Positions 1 through 6,658 are shown, numbered from the stretch's first letter. The stretch is DNA of 10,482 nt from an uncultured bacterium (GCA_905216045.1 CAJMSL010000061.1:1-10482); one strand, 5' to 3'. The notes: generated from the letters alone by a model not told the origin. Numbers and translations: made by a program.

Positions 1-62
1 CGTTATTCGCATGACCCCACGTAAACCTTATTTGACTAGGCGGACGAGGTGAGGCCGGCTGA

Positions 63-124
63 TTTGCTCAATCTGTAACATCTACAGGGCAAATCTTCCT
101 CTACGTGTTACAGATCGAGACAAA
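63..124. repeat. 55-bp palindromic module, array 1 unit 1
   Basis: This is an inverted repeat whose right arm is TGTTACAGATCGAGA followed by CAAA. The left arm is its complement, starting TTTG, but it lacks one T next to the TTTG. The arms are separated by exactly 25 bp (81-105). It belongs to the same family as units at 146-202, 3641-4021 and 9533-9677. The single-base loss in the left arm suggests an older or decaying copy. As RNA from either strand it would form a roughly 18-bp stem with a 25-nt loop. No T-tract follows, so it is not a typical terminator. Confidence 0.9.
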
Positions 125-145
125 CGGGCGACACGGTTCACAAAC

Positions 146-202
146 GTCTCAATCTGTAACAGTTGCCGAGCAAAATCGGCCCTAATTGTTATAGATCAAG
201 AC
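146..202. repeat. 55-bp palindromic module, array 1 unit 2
   Basis: The left arm is TCTCAATCTGTAACA (147-161), the middle is 25 bp (162-186) and the right arm is TGTTATAGATCAAGA (187-201). The right arm carries two changes that weaken the palindrome. This unit starts 81 bp after unit 1. The pair lies upstream of the FHA gene and upstream of its likely promoter. Confidence 0.9.
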
Positions 203-243
203 AGAGGGGGATTTCCGTCCAGTCCAAACCAAATCTCTCAGGC

Positions 244-274
244 TTCCTGCAATTTCGAACATGTGGCCTATAAT
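244..274 (+). promoter_or_regulatory. Possible promoter of the FHA gene
   Basis: A perfect TATAAT hexamer lies at 269-274, about 108 bases before the GTG start at 382. No good -35 box sits at the ideal distance; TTCCTG at 244-249 (19-bp spacer) is the closest. The call rests on the -10 match alone and on position downstream of the repeat pair. Confidence 0.35.
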
Positions 275-303
275 GTTGCTTAGGTAACGCTTTATATTGC
301 GCA

Positions 304-350
304 GCCATTTACTACGTCGCCAACAAGGGGCCATTAATTACTTTCGCCAA
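304..350. repeat. Imperfect direct repeat in the FHA gene leader
   Basis: GCCATTTACTACGTCGCCAA (304-323) is followed by a closely similar copy at 330-350 that begins GCCATTAATTACT and ends TCGCCAA. The copies are offset by about 26-27 bp and lie between the possible -10 box and the ribosome binding site. They could be paired regulator sites or a small local duplication. Confidence 0.5.
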
Positions 351-381
351 ATAGGCTAGGAAGCAATCAAAGGAGGTATCC

Positions 382-1344
382 GTGGCAGCAGAGACGCCTT
401 GCTCGGTCCTCTATAACGATATTCGCTCGTTCGGCGGTCTTAAACATCTCGAGATCGCCCGAATGCTCATCAATGGAAACTCTTATCTCGGCAGCACCCT
501 GCTCGAGAAATGCTCTTCCAACCGCTCGTATCTCACCCGTTACATCGTTCATCGCAAGCCTGACCAGTGCGCGCCCGCCATCTACAGCGACTTTACCGTC
601 ACCACGCTCAACCTTTCCGCGGCAATCTGCAGCAAGCTCGGCGGCGGCGAGTCCGCCTATCAGGCAATCGCCGAGCACTATCGCGGTCCGGCCGCCAACG
701 AAATGATGTCGGCTCTCGCCAGCTACAAGCTGGACAGCCGCCTATATGCAAATGCCCTCAATCGCATCGACAACTTTGACGGCAATGCCGTGCGCGAGAA
801 AAGCACGCTTTACCTTATGCTCTTTGTGGCAACGGGGGCGCTCGCCGACCCCGTTCAGTGCGTGGCCACCGTCGAGCGCTTTTGCGACAGCAAGACGGGC
901 GGGCACTTTGGCACCACCGAAACTACCGTCGGACGTGGCTTTATGAGCAGCCTGGAGCAGCCGCGCACCGTCGCCCCCAACCTCGGTCTGCTCAGAACCC
1001 ATGCCGACAACTGCGCCGACATGCAAATCCATCCCCTCACACGCGATCCGCGCGGCACCGTGATTGGTTCTTTGCCCAAAACCTCGCCCAGCATCACCGA
1101 TGTGGGCGCCGACGCATCGCGCGAGCATCTTCGCATTTGGCTTGAGGGTGAGCACTGGTACGCCCAGGGCCTTGGATCGACCAACGGCACGGTACTCGAA
1201 TCGGGTGCAGGCGACGGCGATATTGTGATTGAGCCGCCGCGCGACCAACGCGAGCCCGGCAAGATCTATCCCCCAGTGGAAATCGAAAACAGCGACAGGC
1301 TCCATCTGGGTCTCTACACGACATTTCTCGTCATTGTGGACTAG
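382..1344 (+). CDS. FHA-domain protein, N-terminal domain unrecognised
   Basis: The 320-residue protein starts at GTG 382, chosen because a strong Shine-Dalgarno sequence AAAGGAGGT (369-377) sits just upstream. About residues 215-320 form a forkhead-associated (FHA) domain, a phosphothreonine-peptide reader. The family's hallmark Ser-Arg-x-His is at 246-249 and Gly-Ser-Thr-Asn-Gly-Thr at 265-270. The usual Gly-Arg at the domain start is degenerate (Ile-Gly-Ser). The first ~210 residues match no family I recognise; they have no clear signal peptide or membrane segment, so a cytoplasmic location is likely. A terminator-like hairpin follows directly, and a Ser/Thr kinase gene begins 171 bases downstream on the same strand. 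FHA proteins are often encoded beside such kinases, so this is a plausible substrate or adaptor of that kinase (inferred). The FHA call is firm; the partner role is not shown by sequence. Confidence 0.85.
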   Translation: MAAETPCSVLYNDIRSFGGLKHLEIARMLINGNSYLGSTLLEKCSSNRSYLTRYIVHRKPDQCAPAIYSDFTVTTLNLSAAICSKLGGGESAYQAIAEHYRGPAANEMMSALASYKLDSRLYANALNRIDNFDGNAVREKSTLYLMLFVATGALADPVQCVATVERFCDSKTGGHFGTTETTVGRGFMSSLEQPRTVAPNLGLLRTHADNCADMQIHPLTRDPRGTVIGSLPKTSPSITDVGADASREHLRIWLEGEHWYAQGLGSTNGTVLESGAGDGDIVIEPPRDQREPGKIYPPVEIENSDRLHLGLYTTFLVIVD

Positions 1345-1345
1345 C

Positions 1346-1390
1346 ACGGACGGCGATCGAAAGACGGTCGCCGTCCGTCTTTCGTCTTCT
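1346..1390 (+). terminator. Rho-independent terminator after the FHA gene
   Basis: An 11-bp perfect GC-rich stem (ACGGACGGCGA 1346-1356 with 1368-1378, 11-nt loop) starts two bases after the stop codon and is followed by a broken T-rich run (1379-1390). A second, mutually exclusive hairpin is possible: AAAGACGG 1360-1367 with CCGTCTTT 1375-1382. The T-tract is weak, so termination may be partial and some transcripts could continue into the kinase gene. Confidence 0.65.
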
Positions 1391-1422
1391 ACCTTCTGCG
1401 TCGTAAACGACAATGCTCAGCG

Positions 1423-1483
1423 GTATACGTGGGCAGTGCGGCTATCATGGTACTTTACCGATATCCGCACTGCTCACGTATAC
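1423..1483. promoter_or_regulatory. 19-bp inverted repeat upstream of the kinase gene
   Basis: The left arm 1423-1441 (GTATACGTGGGCAGTGCGG) is the reverse complement of 1465-1483 at 18 of 19 positions, with a 23-base loop. It ends 33 bases before the kinase start. A -10-like TATCAT (1443-1448) lies inside the loop. It could be an operator, a leader hairpin or a dispersed palindrome; the sequence alone does not decide. Confidence 0.55.
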
Positions 1484-1504
1484 GCGCGGCAACCCATGCC
1501 AGAC

Positions 1505-1510
1505 AAAGGA
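1505..1510 (+). promoter_or_regulatory. Ribosome binding site fixing the kinase start
   Basis: AAAGGA lies five bases before ATG 1516. The reading frame is open further upstream from 1429, but that stretch runs through the inverted repeat at 1423-1483 and has no ribosome binding site, so 1516 is preferred. Confidence 0.7.
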
Positions 1511-1515
1511 ACGCC

Positions 1516-3600
1516 ATGGATACTACCGATAGCGCCTATGGCGACAAACTCATCCGTCTCGATACGTTCGATACCGCTGTGGCGGTCGACCCCAGCGCCG
1601 AGGACGACGCCAAGCGTCGGTTTATGACGCTTATTCTCCAAACGGCCCACCGCAACAACGGCAACATCGGGCACGTGCTGCGCGCGACCAACACGAGCGG
1701 CGAGGTCTTTGCCGTCAAGCTACTCAAGGACAACGCCATCCTTTCCGGCCAAGCCCCCGACCGCTCCGCCGAGCAATCGGCCGCGCACCTGGCCAACACC
1801 GCCGCGCTGTTCGAAGAGTACCGTCACTTGTGCACTGTCTCGCACCTGCGCGGATTTCCGCGCGTCTATGGCTACGGCTCGTGTGAGGATGACCCGCTCA
1901 TCCTCATGGAGTGGGTCGAGGGCACCTCACTCAAGCAGGCGCTGCCCCTGCTTCCGCACGACGCCTCGGGCGGGCTGACCACCCAGATGGTCGCCGCCGT
2001 CGGAAACGCCGTGCTTCGTGCGCTCTTGATGACCCAAGGCCTCGTGAATCCGGTCATCCATCGCGACCTGTCGCCTGCCAATATCATGTTCCGCACCACC
2101 AGCCGAACGCTCGAGCAGCAGATTGCCGATTGTTCCTTTGACCCCTGCCTCATCGACATGGGCTCCGCGACCATGGCTCTCGGCGACGACACGATCACCC
2201 GGCGCGCCGACATCTGGCGCTTTGCCACACCCGCATACGCCGCGCCCGAGATGCTCACGCAGGATATCGAAGGCATCGCGGCCCTTCGCCGCTCGCCCGC
2301 GGTCGACGTCTATGCGCTTTCGAGCATTCTGTACCAGCTCTACAGCGGTCGCAAGCCGTTTGACTTTGAGTCGACGGACGCCGCTGCAACCGGCTCGTTC
2401 TATCTCGTAAAGACCAAGACCAAGCCGGCACCGCTCGAGCCGCGCTGCGAGAGCGATGAAGCGCTCGTCCAAATCATCATGAAGGGTCTCTCAGTCGAGC
2501 AGTGCGATCGCCCTACCGAGCAGCAGATGCTCGAGGTGCTCTCGGCATACCTCACTGATGCCGAATCCGAGGGCCGCGAAGGCACAGGAGACGAGGCCGC
2601 GATTGATATCGATTCTGGCACGCACCTTAAGGTCGACGTCGCCGGCGAGCGCGCACGAGAGATCCTGAATCAGGCCCGCCACGATGCCATGACCCGCCGC
2701 CGCTTTATTATCGGCGGCGCTATCGCAGCCGTTGCGGGGCTCAGCGTTATCGGGGCGGCAACCCATGGCTTTGGCATCCCCGACTACCTTGACGGCATCC
2801 ACGGTACGCTTGACGACTACACCTGGGATCAGCTGCAGGAGATTTCCCGCAAGATTAAGGCCACCGAGACCCGTAGCGAGGCACGCGAGATTGCCAAGCG
2901 CTATCATCTGCTCGATGACAACGGGCATATCCCCTATCCATGCACTAAGCGCGTGAAGCTCACCAATGGGCTGCACGTCGGCGCGCAGCTCGTGGGCATC
3001 CGCCACGACGAGCTTCTGGACGGGACGGGCAAGGTCGGACTGACGTTTATGTTCGATGCGGGTATTGCCGAGCGCAACGCTGCGGCTGAACCGCCGAGCG
3101 CCGGCTGGGCAGATTGCGAGCTGCGGGAATGGCTCAACGGCGACGGCCTTAAGCTGCTGCCCAACGAGTTGCGCACACTCATCAAATCTGTCAAAAAGAT
3201 CTCGAATAACGCTGGCGCCGCCAACAGTGCATCGTGTCTGAGCGAGTTGCCCGCAACCCTTTGGCTGCCCGCCATGGTCGAGCTGTGCGGTACGCAACCG
3301 CCCGATTCGTTTGCCAAGGACTATCACTACCTGGCAGACATCTACAACGGCGAGGGCAAGGAGTATCAGCTCTTCCGCGAGCTCAAGGTAAGCCCGTATT
3401 CCACGAACGAGACGATGGTCCGCCAGTGGAAGGGCAAGGACACCTGCTGGTGGGAGCGCACGGTGAGCCCCGACACATCGGGGAGCGAAGGCACGCTCTA
3501 TATGAACCGCGTGGGGCACGACGGCAACGTCTTTACGTACGCAACGCCTGCGGAAAAGCCAAACAAGCTAACCTGTGTGATCCCCGGGTTCTGCATCTAG
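1516..3600 (+). CDS. Membrane-anchored Ser/Thr protein kinase with C-terminal DUF6273-like domain
   Basis: The 694-residue protein is a Hanks-type kinase anchored in the membrane. Visible kinase landmarks are the ATP-binding Lys68 (in Ala-Val-Lys), the catalytic loop His-Arg-Asp (Asp184) with Asn189, the metal-binding Asp214 in Asp-Met-Gly rather than the usual Asp-Phe-Gly, and Ala-Pro-Glu at 243-245. The glycine-rich loop before Lys68 is degenerate. A basic stretch (Arg-Arg-Arg) precedes one hydrophobic segment at about 396-418, so the C-terminal ~275 residues should lie outside the cell. That part (about 470-694) resembles the DUF6273 family, with a Trp-Leu-Asn segment, paired Trp residues and a C-terminal Pro-Gly-Phe-Cys. 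PASTA repeats, usual in bacterial kinases of this layout, are absent. The adjacent FHA gene suggests phosphothreonine signalling. All key catalytic residues are present, so activity is expected. The kinase call is firm; the ectodomain call rests on recalled resemblance, and its ligand is unknown. Confidence 0.87.
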   Translation: MDTTDSAYGDKLIRLDTFDTAVAVDPSAEDDAKRRFMTLILQTAHRNNGNIGHVLRATNTSGEVFAVKLLKDNAILSGQAPDRSAEQSAAHLANTAALFEEYRHLCTVSHLRGFPRVYGYGSCEDDPLILMEWVEGTSLKQALPLLPHDASGGLTTQMVAAVGNAVLRALLMTQGLVNPVIHRDLSPANIMFRTTSRTLEQQIADCSFDPCLIDMGSATMALGDDTITRRADIWRFATPAYAAPEMLTQDIEGIAALRRSPAVDVYALSSILYQLYSGRKPFDFESTDAAATGSFYLVKTKTKPAPLEPRCESDEALVQIIMKGLSVEQCDRPTEQQMLEVLSAYLTDAESEGREGTGDEAAIDIDSGTHLKVDVAGERAREILNQARHDAMTRRRFIIGGAIAAVAGLSVIGAATHGFGIPDYLDGIHGTLDDYTWDQLQEISRKIKATETRSEAREIAKRYHLLDDNGHIPYPCTKRVKLTNGLHVGAQLVGIRHDELLDGTGKVGLTFMFDAGIAERNAAAEPPSAGWADCELREWLNGDGLKLLPNELRTLIKSVKKISNNAGAANSASCLSELPATLWLPAMVELCGTQPPDSFAKDYHYLADIYNGEGKEYQLFRELKVSPYSTNETMVRQWKGKDTCWWERTVSPDTSGSEGTLYMNRVGHDGNVFTYATPAEKPNKLTCVIPGFCI

Positions 3601-3640
3601 GCGGCGGGCGTCTTGCCGTGACGGGACCCCTCCCCGGCAG

Positions 3641-3701
3641 TTGTCTCGATTTGTAACACTAGCTCGGCAGATACAGGTCTAGATGCTACAGAACGAGACA
3701 A
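3641..3701. repeat. Array 2 unit 1
   Basis: The arms are TCTCGATTTGTAACA (3644-3658) and TGCTACAGAACGAGA (3684-3698), with flanking TTG/CAA extending the pairing. This is the most diverged unit of the array. Its middle (3659-3683) resembles that of unit 5. Confidence 0.9.
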
Positions 3702-3723
3702 ATCCCAATCCCGCGAGACAACA

Positions 3724-3778
3724 TCTCAATCTGTAACAGTAAGGGGTCATATTTCCCGCCAGATGTTACAGATTGAGA
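3724..3778. repeat. Array 2 unit 2
   Basis: The arms TCTCAATCTGTAACA and TGTTACAGATTGAGA are perfect complements. The middle (3739-3763) is nearly the same as in unit 4, sharing a GGTCAT core and a TTTCCC/CCCC segment ending in AGA. Confidence 0.92.
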
Positions 3779-3802
3779 CATTGAGTTTATTGCTGAAGGT
3801 TC

Positions 3803-3859
3803 GTCTCGATCTGTAACATCTGGAATCCAAAAACCGGTCTAACTGTTACAGATGGAGAC
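3803..3859. repeat. Array 2 unit 3
   Basis: The arms are TCTCGATCTGTAACA (3804-3818) and TGTTACAGATGGAGA (3844-3858), with one mismatch. Flanks GTTCG and CAAAC extend the pairing with one mismatch. The middle is of the unit 1/5 type but more diverged. Confidence 0.92.
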
Positions 3860-3883
3860 AAACTCAAACCTCTCAAAACAAAA

Positions 3884-3938
3884 TCTCAATCTGTAACAGT
3901 TAGAGGTCATTTTCCCCGCTAGATGTTACAGATCGAGA
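3884..3938. repeat. Array 2 unit 4
   Basis: The arms are TCTCAATCTGTAACA and TGTTACAGATCGAGA, differing from perfect pairing at one position. The middle (3899-3923) is of the unit 2 type. Confidence 0.92.
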
Positions 3939-3962
3939 TATTGATTTGCCGCCGGAGAGTTT

Positions 3963-4019
3963 GTCTCATTCTGTAACAGCAGCTCGGCAAAAACTGGGCT
4001 AGATGTTACAGATTGAGAC
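3963..4019. repeat. Array 2 unit 5
   Basis: The arms are TCTCATTCTGTAACA (3964-3978) and TGTTACAGATTGAGA (4004-4018). The middle resembles unit 1, sharing an AGCTCGGCA core and a CTAGA end. It is the last regular unit before the copA promoter region. Confidence 0.92.
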
Positions 4020-4067
4020 GAAGGGCGGGGATGGTGCACCAACCCGGCAGCCACCCTCATCTGTAGC

Positions 4068-4084
4068 GAAATGTCATACATTTC
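4068..4084. promoter_or_regulatory. 17-bp palindrome upstream of the copA operator
   Basis: GAAATGT (4068-4074) and ACATTTC (4078-4084) form a perfect inverted repeat with a 3-bp centre. It ends 12 bases before the CsoR-type box. The size and symmetry fit a dimeric regulator site, but I cannot name the regulator. Confidence 0.4.
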
Positions 4085-4093
4085 TTTCTGTAC

Positions 4094-4124
4094 TGGACAC
4101 CCCCAGGGGGTATGGGTGTATAGT
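4094..4124 (+). promoter_or_regulatory. copA promoter
   Basis: A -10 box TATAGT lies at 4119-4124. Upstream candidates are TGGACA at 4094-4099 (19-bp spacer) or GACACC at 4096-4101 (17-bp spacer). The CsoR-type operator overlaps the -35 and spacer, so bound repressor should block RNA polymerase. A 19-bp spacer also occurs in MerR/CueR-type promoters, but the dyad is not centred in it and a csoR gene is nearby, which favours CsoR control. Confidence 0.65.
4097..4113. promoter_or_regulatory. CsoR operator
   Basis: ACACCCCCAGGGGGTAT is a GC-centred near-palindrome matching the known form of CsoR sites (C-run and G-run flanked by TA-rich ends). It lies in the copA promoter, and a csoR gene with the full copper-binding triad is in the same cluster (7016-7288), so autoregulated copper control is the likely reading. 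Confidence 0.8.
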
Positions 4125-4171
4125 ATCGGCAGGTTAACATTTCCGACACTACGTCACAGAAAGGAGAAGCC

Positions 4172-6511
4172 ATGGCTCAAGATAAGTTCGACGTGGGCGG
4201 CATGACATGCGCCGCCTGCCAGGCGCATGTGGATCGCGCCGTGAGCAAACTCGACGGCGTCCAAAGCGTCGCGGTCAATTTGCTCGCCGGCTCTATGCTG
4301 GTGGACTACGACCCTGCGCAGGTCTCCCCCGACGACATCTGCACCGCTGTCGACCGCGCGGGCTACTCGGCCTCACCCATCAGCACGGGCACCGACGCTG
4401 TCCAAAGCGGAAGTGCGCAAGCCAGGTCCGGCGCCGCCCATATGGAGTCACCGACCAAAAAGTTGGAGGCCGCCGCCTCTGCCATGCGCACCCGCCTCAT
4501 CGTCTCGATCGTATTCCTCATCCCACTGTTCTACATAGGCATGGGGCACATGCTCGGCTGGCCGCTGCCCGGCATCTTCACCGACCACACCCACAGCATG
4601 ACGCTCGCGCTCACCGAGCTCGTCCTGCTCATTCCCATCGTCTACGTCAACGACGCGTACTTTATCAACGGGTTTAAATCGCTCGCGCACGGCGCGCCCA
4701 CCATGGACGCCCTTATTGCCGTGGGCGCCACCGCCTCCATCGCCTGGTCGCTCTACGCCATGTTCATCATGGCCGACCAGCTAGCCGCAGGTCAGGTGCA
4801 CGAGGCCATGATGACGAGCATGGACAACCTGTATTTTGAGAGCGCTGGCACCATCCTGTCGCTCGTCACCGTGGGCAAATACCTCGAGACGCGCAGCAAG
4901 TCCAAGACCGGCGGCGCTATCGAGGCGCTCATCGACTTAGCACCCAAGACCGCGACCGTCGTGGCAGAGGACGGCAGCGAGGCCACCGTCGACGTCGATG
5001 CCATTCTGCCCGGCCAGGTGCTGCGTGTGCGCCCCGGCGAGTCCATCCCTGTCGATGGCGTGGTGCTCGAGGGCAGCTCGGCCGTGGACGAGAGCGCGCT
5101 CACCGGCGAGTCCATCCCCGTGGAAAAGACCGCCGGCGACACCGTCAACGCCGCCACTGTCAACCGCACCGGCTCGTTTGCCTTCCGTGCCACACGCGTG
5201 GGCGCCGACACGTCGCTCGCCAAGATTATCCAGCTCGTCGAGGACGCCAACGCCACCAAGGCGCCCATCGCCCGCATGGCCGACAAGGTCGCCGGCGTGT
5301 TCGTGCCCGTGGTATTCGTGATCTCGGCCATGACCTTCGTGGCGTGGATGGCACTGACCGGTAGCGTGAACGAAGCGCTCACCTCCGCCGTCGCTGTGCT
5401 GGTGATCAGCTGTCCGTGCGCATTGGGTCTGGCCACGCCCGTCGCTATTATGGTCGGCACCGGCAAGGGCGCCGAGATGGGCATTCTGTTCAAGAGCGCC
5501 GAGGCGCTGGAGAATCTGCGCAGCGTGGGCACCGTGGTGTTCGATAAGACGGGAACGGTCACTCGCGGCAAGCCTGCCGTGACCGATATCGTGGTAGCCA
5601 CGCGCGCCGACGGAGCGCCCGCCATGAGCGAAAAGGCGCTACTCAAGCTGGCCGCCGCGCTGGAGCGCTCAAGCGAACACCCGCTGGCCGAGGCGATTAT
5701 GGCCGAGTGCGAGACGCGAGGGATTGTCGCGCGCGCCGTCGAGGACTTTGCCGCCGTGCCCGGGCGAGGCGTTACGGCGCGCGAGGGGCAAAACGCCATT
5801 GCCGCCGGCAATATGCGCCTGATGAACGAGCTGGGCGCGAAGGTGCCCGCGGGTCTTGCCGAACAGTTCGCCGCCGAGGGCAAGACGCCGCTGTTCTTTG
5901 CCAAGAACGGCGAGCTCGCCGGCACCATTGCCGTGGCTGACGAGGTCAAGGAAACGAGTGCCGGAGCCATCGCCGCACTGCGCTCGCTTGGCGTCGACGT
6001 GCGCATGCTCACCGGCGACAACCGAGTCACCGCCGAAGCAATCGCCCGCCGCGTGGGGCTGAGCAGCGAACAGGTCATCGCCGACGTCCTCCCCGCCGAC
6101 AAGGAGCACCACGTACGCGAGCTGCAGGATGCGGTCAGCAAGGTCGCCATGGTGGGCGACGGTATCAATGACTCCCCCGCCCTGGCGCGCGCCGACGTGG
6201 GCCTTGCTATCGGCACCGGCGCAGACATCGCCAAGGAGGGCGCCGACGTGGTACTCATGCGCAGCGACCTCATGGACGTCGCCCGTGCCATCGAGCTGTC
6301 GCGCGCCACAATTCGCAACATCAAGCAGGACCTGTTCTGGGCGCTGTTCTACAACGGCATCGGCATTCCGCTGGCGGCGGGCGTGTTCTTCCCCCTCACC
6401 GGTTGGCAGCTCTCGCCGATGTTTGGCGCCGCGGCCATGAGCCTGTCGAGTGTCTGCGTCGTAAGCAATGCGCTGCGCTTAAAATCCTTTAAGCCAAAAG
6501 TGGCAAAATAG
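4172..6511 (+). CDS. copA: Copper(I)-exporting P1B-type ATPase
   Basis: The 779-residue inner-membrane pump hydrolyses ATP to export Cu(I) from the cytosol. One N-terminal heavy-metal-associated domain (about 4-70) carries Cys13 and Cys16 in a Met-Thr-Cys-x-x-Cys loop. Further landmarks are Thr-Gly-Glu-Ser at 311-314 (actuator domain), the transmembrane metal site Cys414-Pro-Cys416, the phosphorylated Asp458 in Asp-Lys-Thr-Gly-Thr, His503-Pro504 of the nucleotide-binding domain and Gly-Asp-Gly-Ile-Asn-Asp at 662-667. The Tyr-Asn and Met-x-x-Ser-Ser signatures in the last two membrane segments fit Cu(I)-specific subtype P1B-1. The length is normal for the family. ATG 4172 follows AAAGGAG (4160-4166). 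It is first in a same-strand cluster with a copper chaperone and csoR, downstream of a CsoR-type operator. Silver export is a common side activity of the family. Confidence 0.97.
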   Translation: MAQDKFDVGGMTCAACQAHVDRAVSKLDGVQSVAVNLLAGSMLVDYDPAQVSPDDICTAVDRAGYSASPISTGTDAVQSGSAQARSGAAHMESPTKKLEAAASAMRTRLIVSIVFLIPLFYIGMGHMLGWPLPGIFTDHTHSMTLALTELVLLIPIVYVNDAYFINGFKSLAHGAPTMDALIAVGATASIAWSLYAMFIMADQLAAGQVHEAMMTSMDNLYFESAGTILSLVTVGKYLETRSKSKTGGAIEALIDLAPKTATVVAEDGSEATVDVDAILPGQVLRVRPGESIPVDGVVLEGSSAVDESALTGESIPVEKTAGDTVNAATVNRTGSFAFRATRVGADTSLAKIIQLVEDANATKAPIARMADKVAGVFVPVVFVISAMTFVAWMALTGSVNEALTSAVAVLVISCPCALGLATPVAIMVGTGKGAEMGILFKSAEALENLRSVGTVVFDKTGTVTRGKPAVTDIVVATRADGAPAMSEKALLKLAAALERSSEHPLAEAIMAECETRGIVARAVEDFAAVPGRGVTAREGQNAIAAGNMRLMNELGAKVPAGLAEQFAAEGKTPLFFAKNGELAGTIAVADEVKETSAGAIAALRSLGVDVRMLTGDNRVTAEAIARRVGLSSEQVIADVLPADKEHHVRELQDAVSKVAMVGDGINDSPALARADVGLAIGTGADIAKEGADVVLMRSDLMDVARAIELSRATIRNIKQDLFWALFYNGIGIPLAAGVFFPLTGWQLSPMFGAAAMSLSSVCVVSNALRLKSFKPKVAK

Positions 6512-6535
6512 GCTCACCATTAAGTCCATCTAGAA

Positions 6536-6637
6536 CGGGTTTTCCAGACGCCCGAGATTGACCCGAAAGAGGAGCGACGCGTACTTTGGTACGCGAGCGA
6601 CGGCTTGAAGGTCAAGGTCGGGTGCCTGGGAAAGCCG
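6536..6637. repeat. 102-bp composite palindrome between copA and copZ
   Basis: An imperfect outer stem pairs 6536-6563 with 6610-6637 at most positions. Inside it sits a perfect 7-bp hairpin, CGCGTAC (6578-6584) with GTACGCG (6589-6595) around a TTTG loop, flanked by direct copies of GAGCGAC (6572-6578 and 6595-6601). It occupies most of the 147-base gap and ends 8 bases before the copZ ribosome binding site. No T-tract follows. It may be a dispersed intergenic repeat or an RNA processing/stability element tuning copA versus copZ. Confidence 0.8.
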
Positions 6638-6645
6638 ACACAACA

Positions 6646-6651
6646 GGGAGG
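6646..6651 (+). promoter_or_regulatory. Ribosome binding site fixing the copZ start
   Basis: GGGAGG lies seven bases before ATG 6659. The frame is open upstream to ATG 6605, but that extension reads through the palindrome at 6536-6637 and would place 18 unrelated residues before the domain. Confidence 0.75.
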
Positions 6652-6658
6652 AATACCC

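Larger units (their letters stand above)
3641..4021. repeat. Array 2: five 55-bp palindromic modules at an exact 80-bp period
   Basis: Five copies of the arm–25 bp–inverted arm module start at 3644, 3724, 3804, 3884 and 3964 and end at 3698, 3778, 3858, 3938 and 4018. Every copy is 55 bp and every gap is 25 bp, so 15-bp arms recur every 40 bp in alternating orientation with no indel. The middles of units 1, 3 and 5 resemble each other, as do those of units 2 and 4. The gaps alternate likewise, giving a 160-bp higher-order unit. The array fills the space between the kinase stop (3600) and the copA control region; no gene and no other terminator was found there. Confidence 0.95.

Noticed and set aside
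2491..3519. A 342-codon open frame on the minus strand
   Set aside because: It is antisense to the kinase gene, with no domain signature. The kinase frame carries all expected catalytic motifs.
3601..3645. Terminator directly after the kinase gene
   Set aside because: GC-rich segments could pair weakly (GCCG with CGGC), but there is no convincing stem and no T-tract.
3641..4021. CRISPR array
   Set aside because: Spacing is regular, but the repeated unit is a pair of inverted 15-bp arms, the intervening segments are related to each other in alternating classes rather than unique, and no cas gene is nearby.
4094..4124. MerR/CueR-type copA promoter
   Set aside because: A 19-bp spacer is possible, but the dyad is off-centre, the C-run/G-run form matches CsoR sites, and csoR is in the cluster.
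4792..6324. A 510-codon open frame on the minus strand
   Set aside because: It is entirely antisense to copA, Ser/Ala/Thr-rich, and shows no recognisable motif.
6605..6658. Longer N-terminus for the copper chaperone
   Set aside because: It reads through the palindrome, lacks a ribosome binding site, and the HMA domain already starts properly at ATG 6659.
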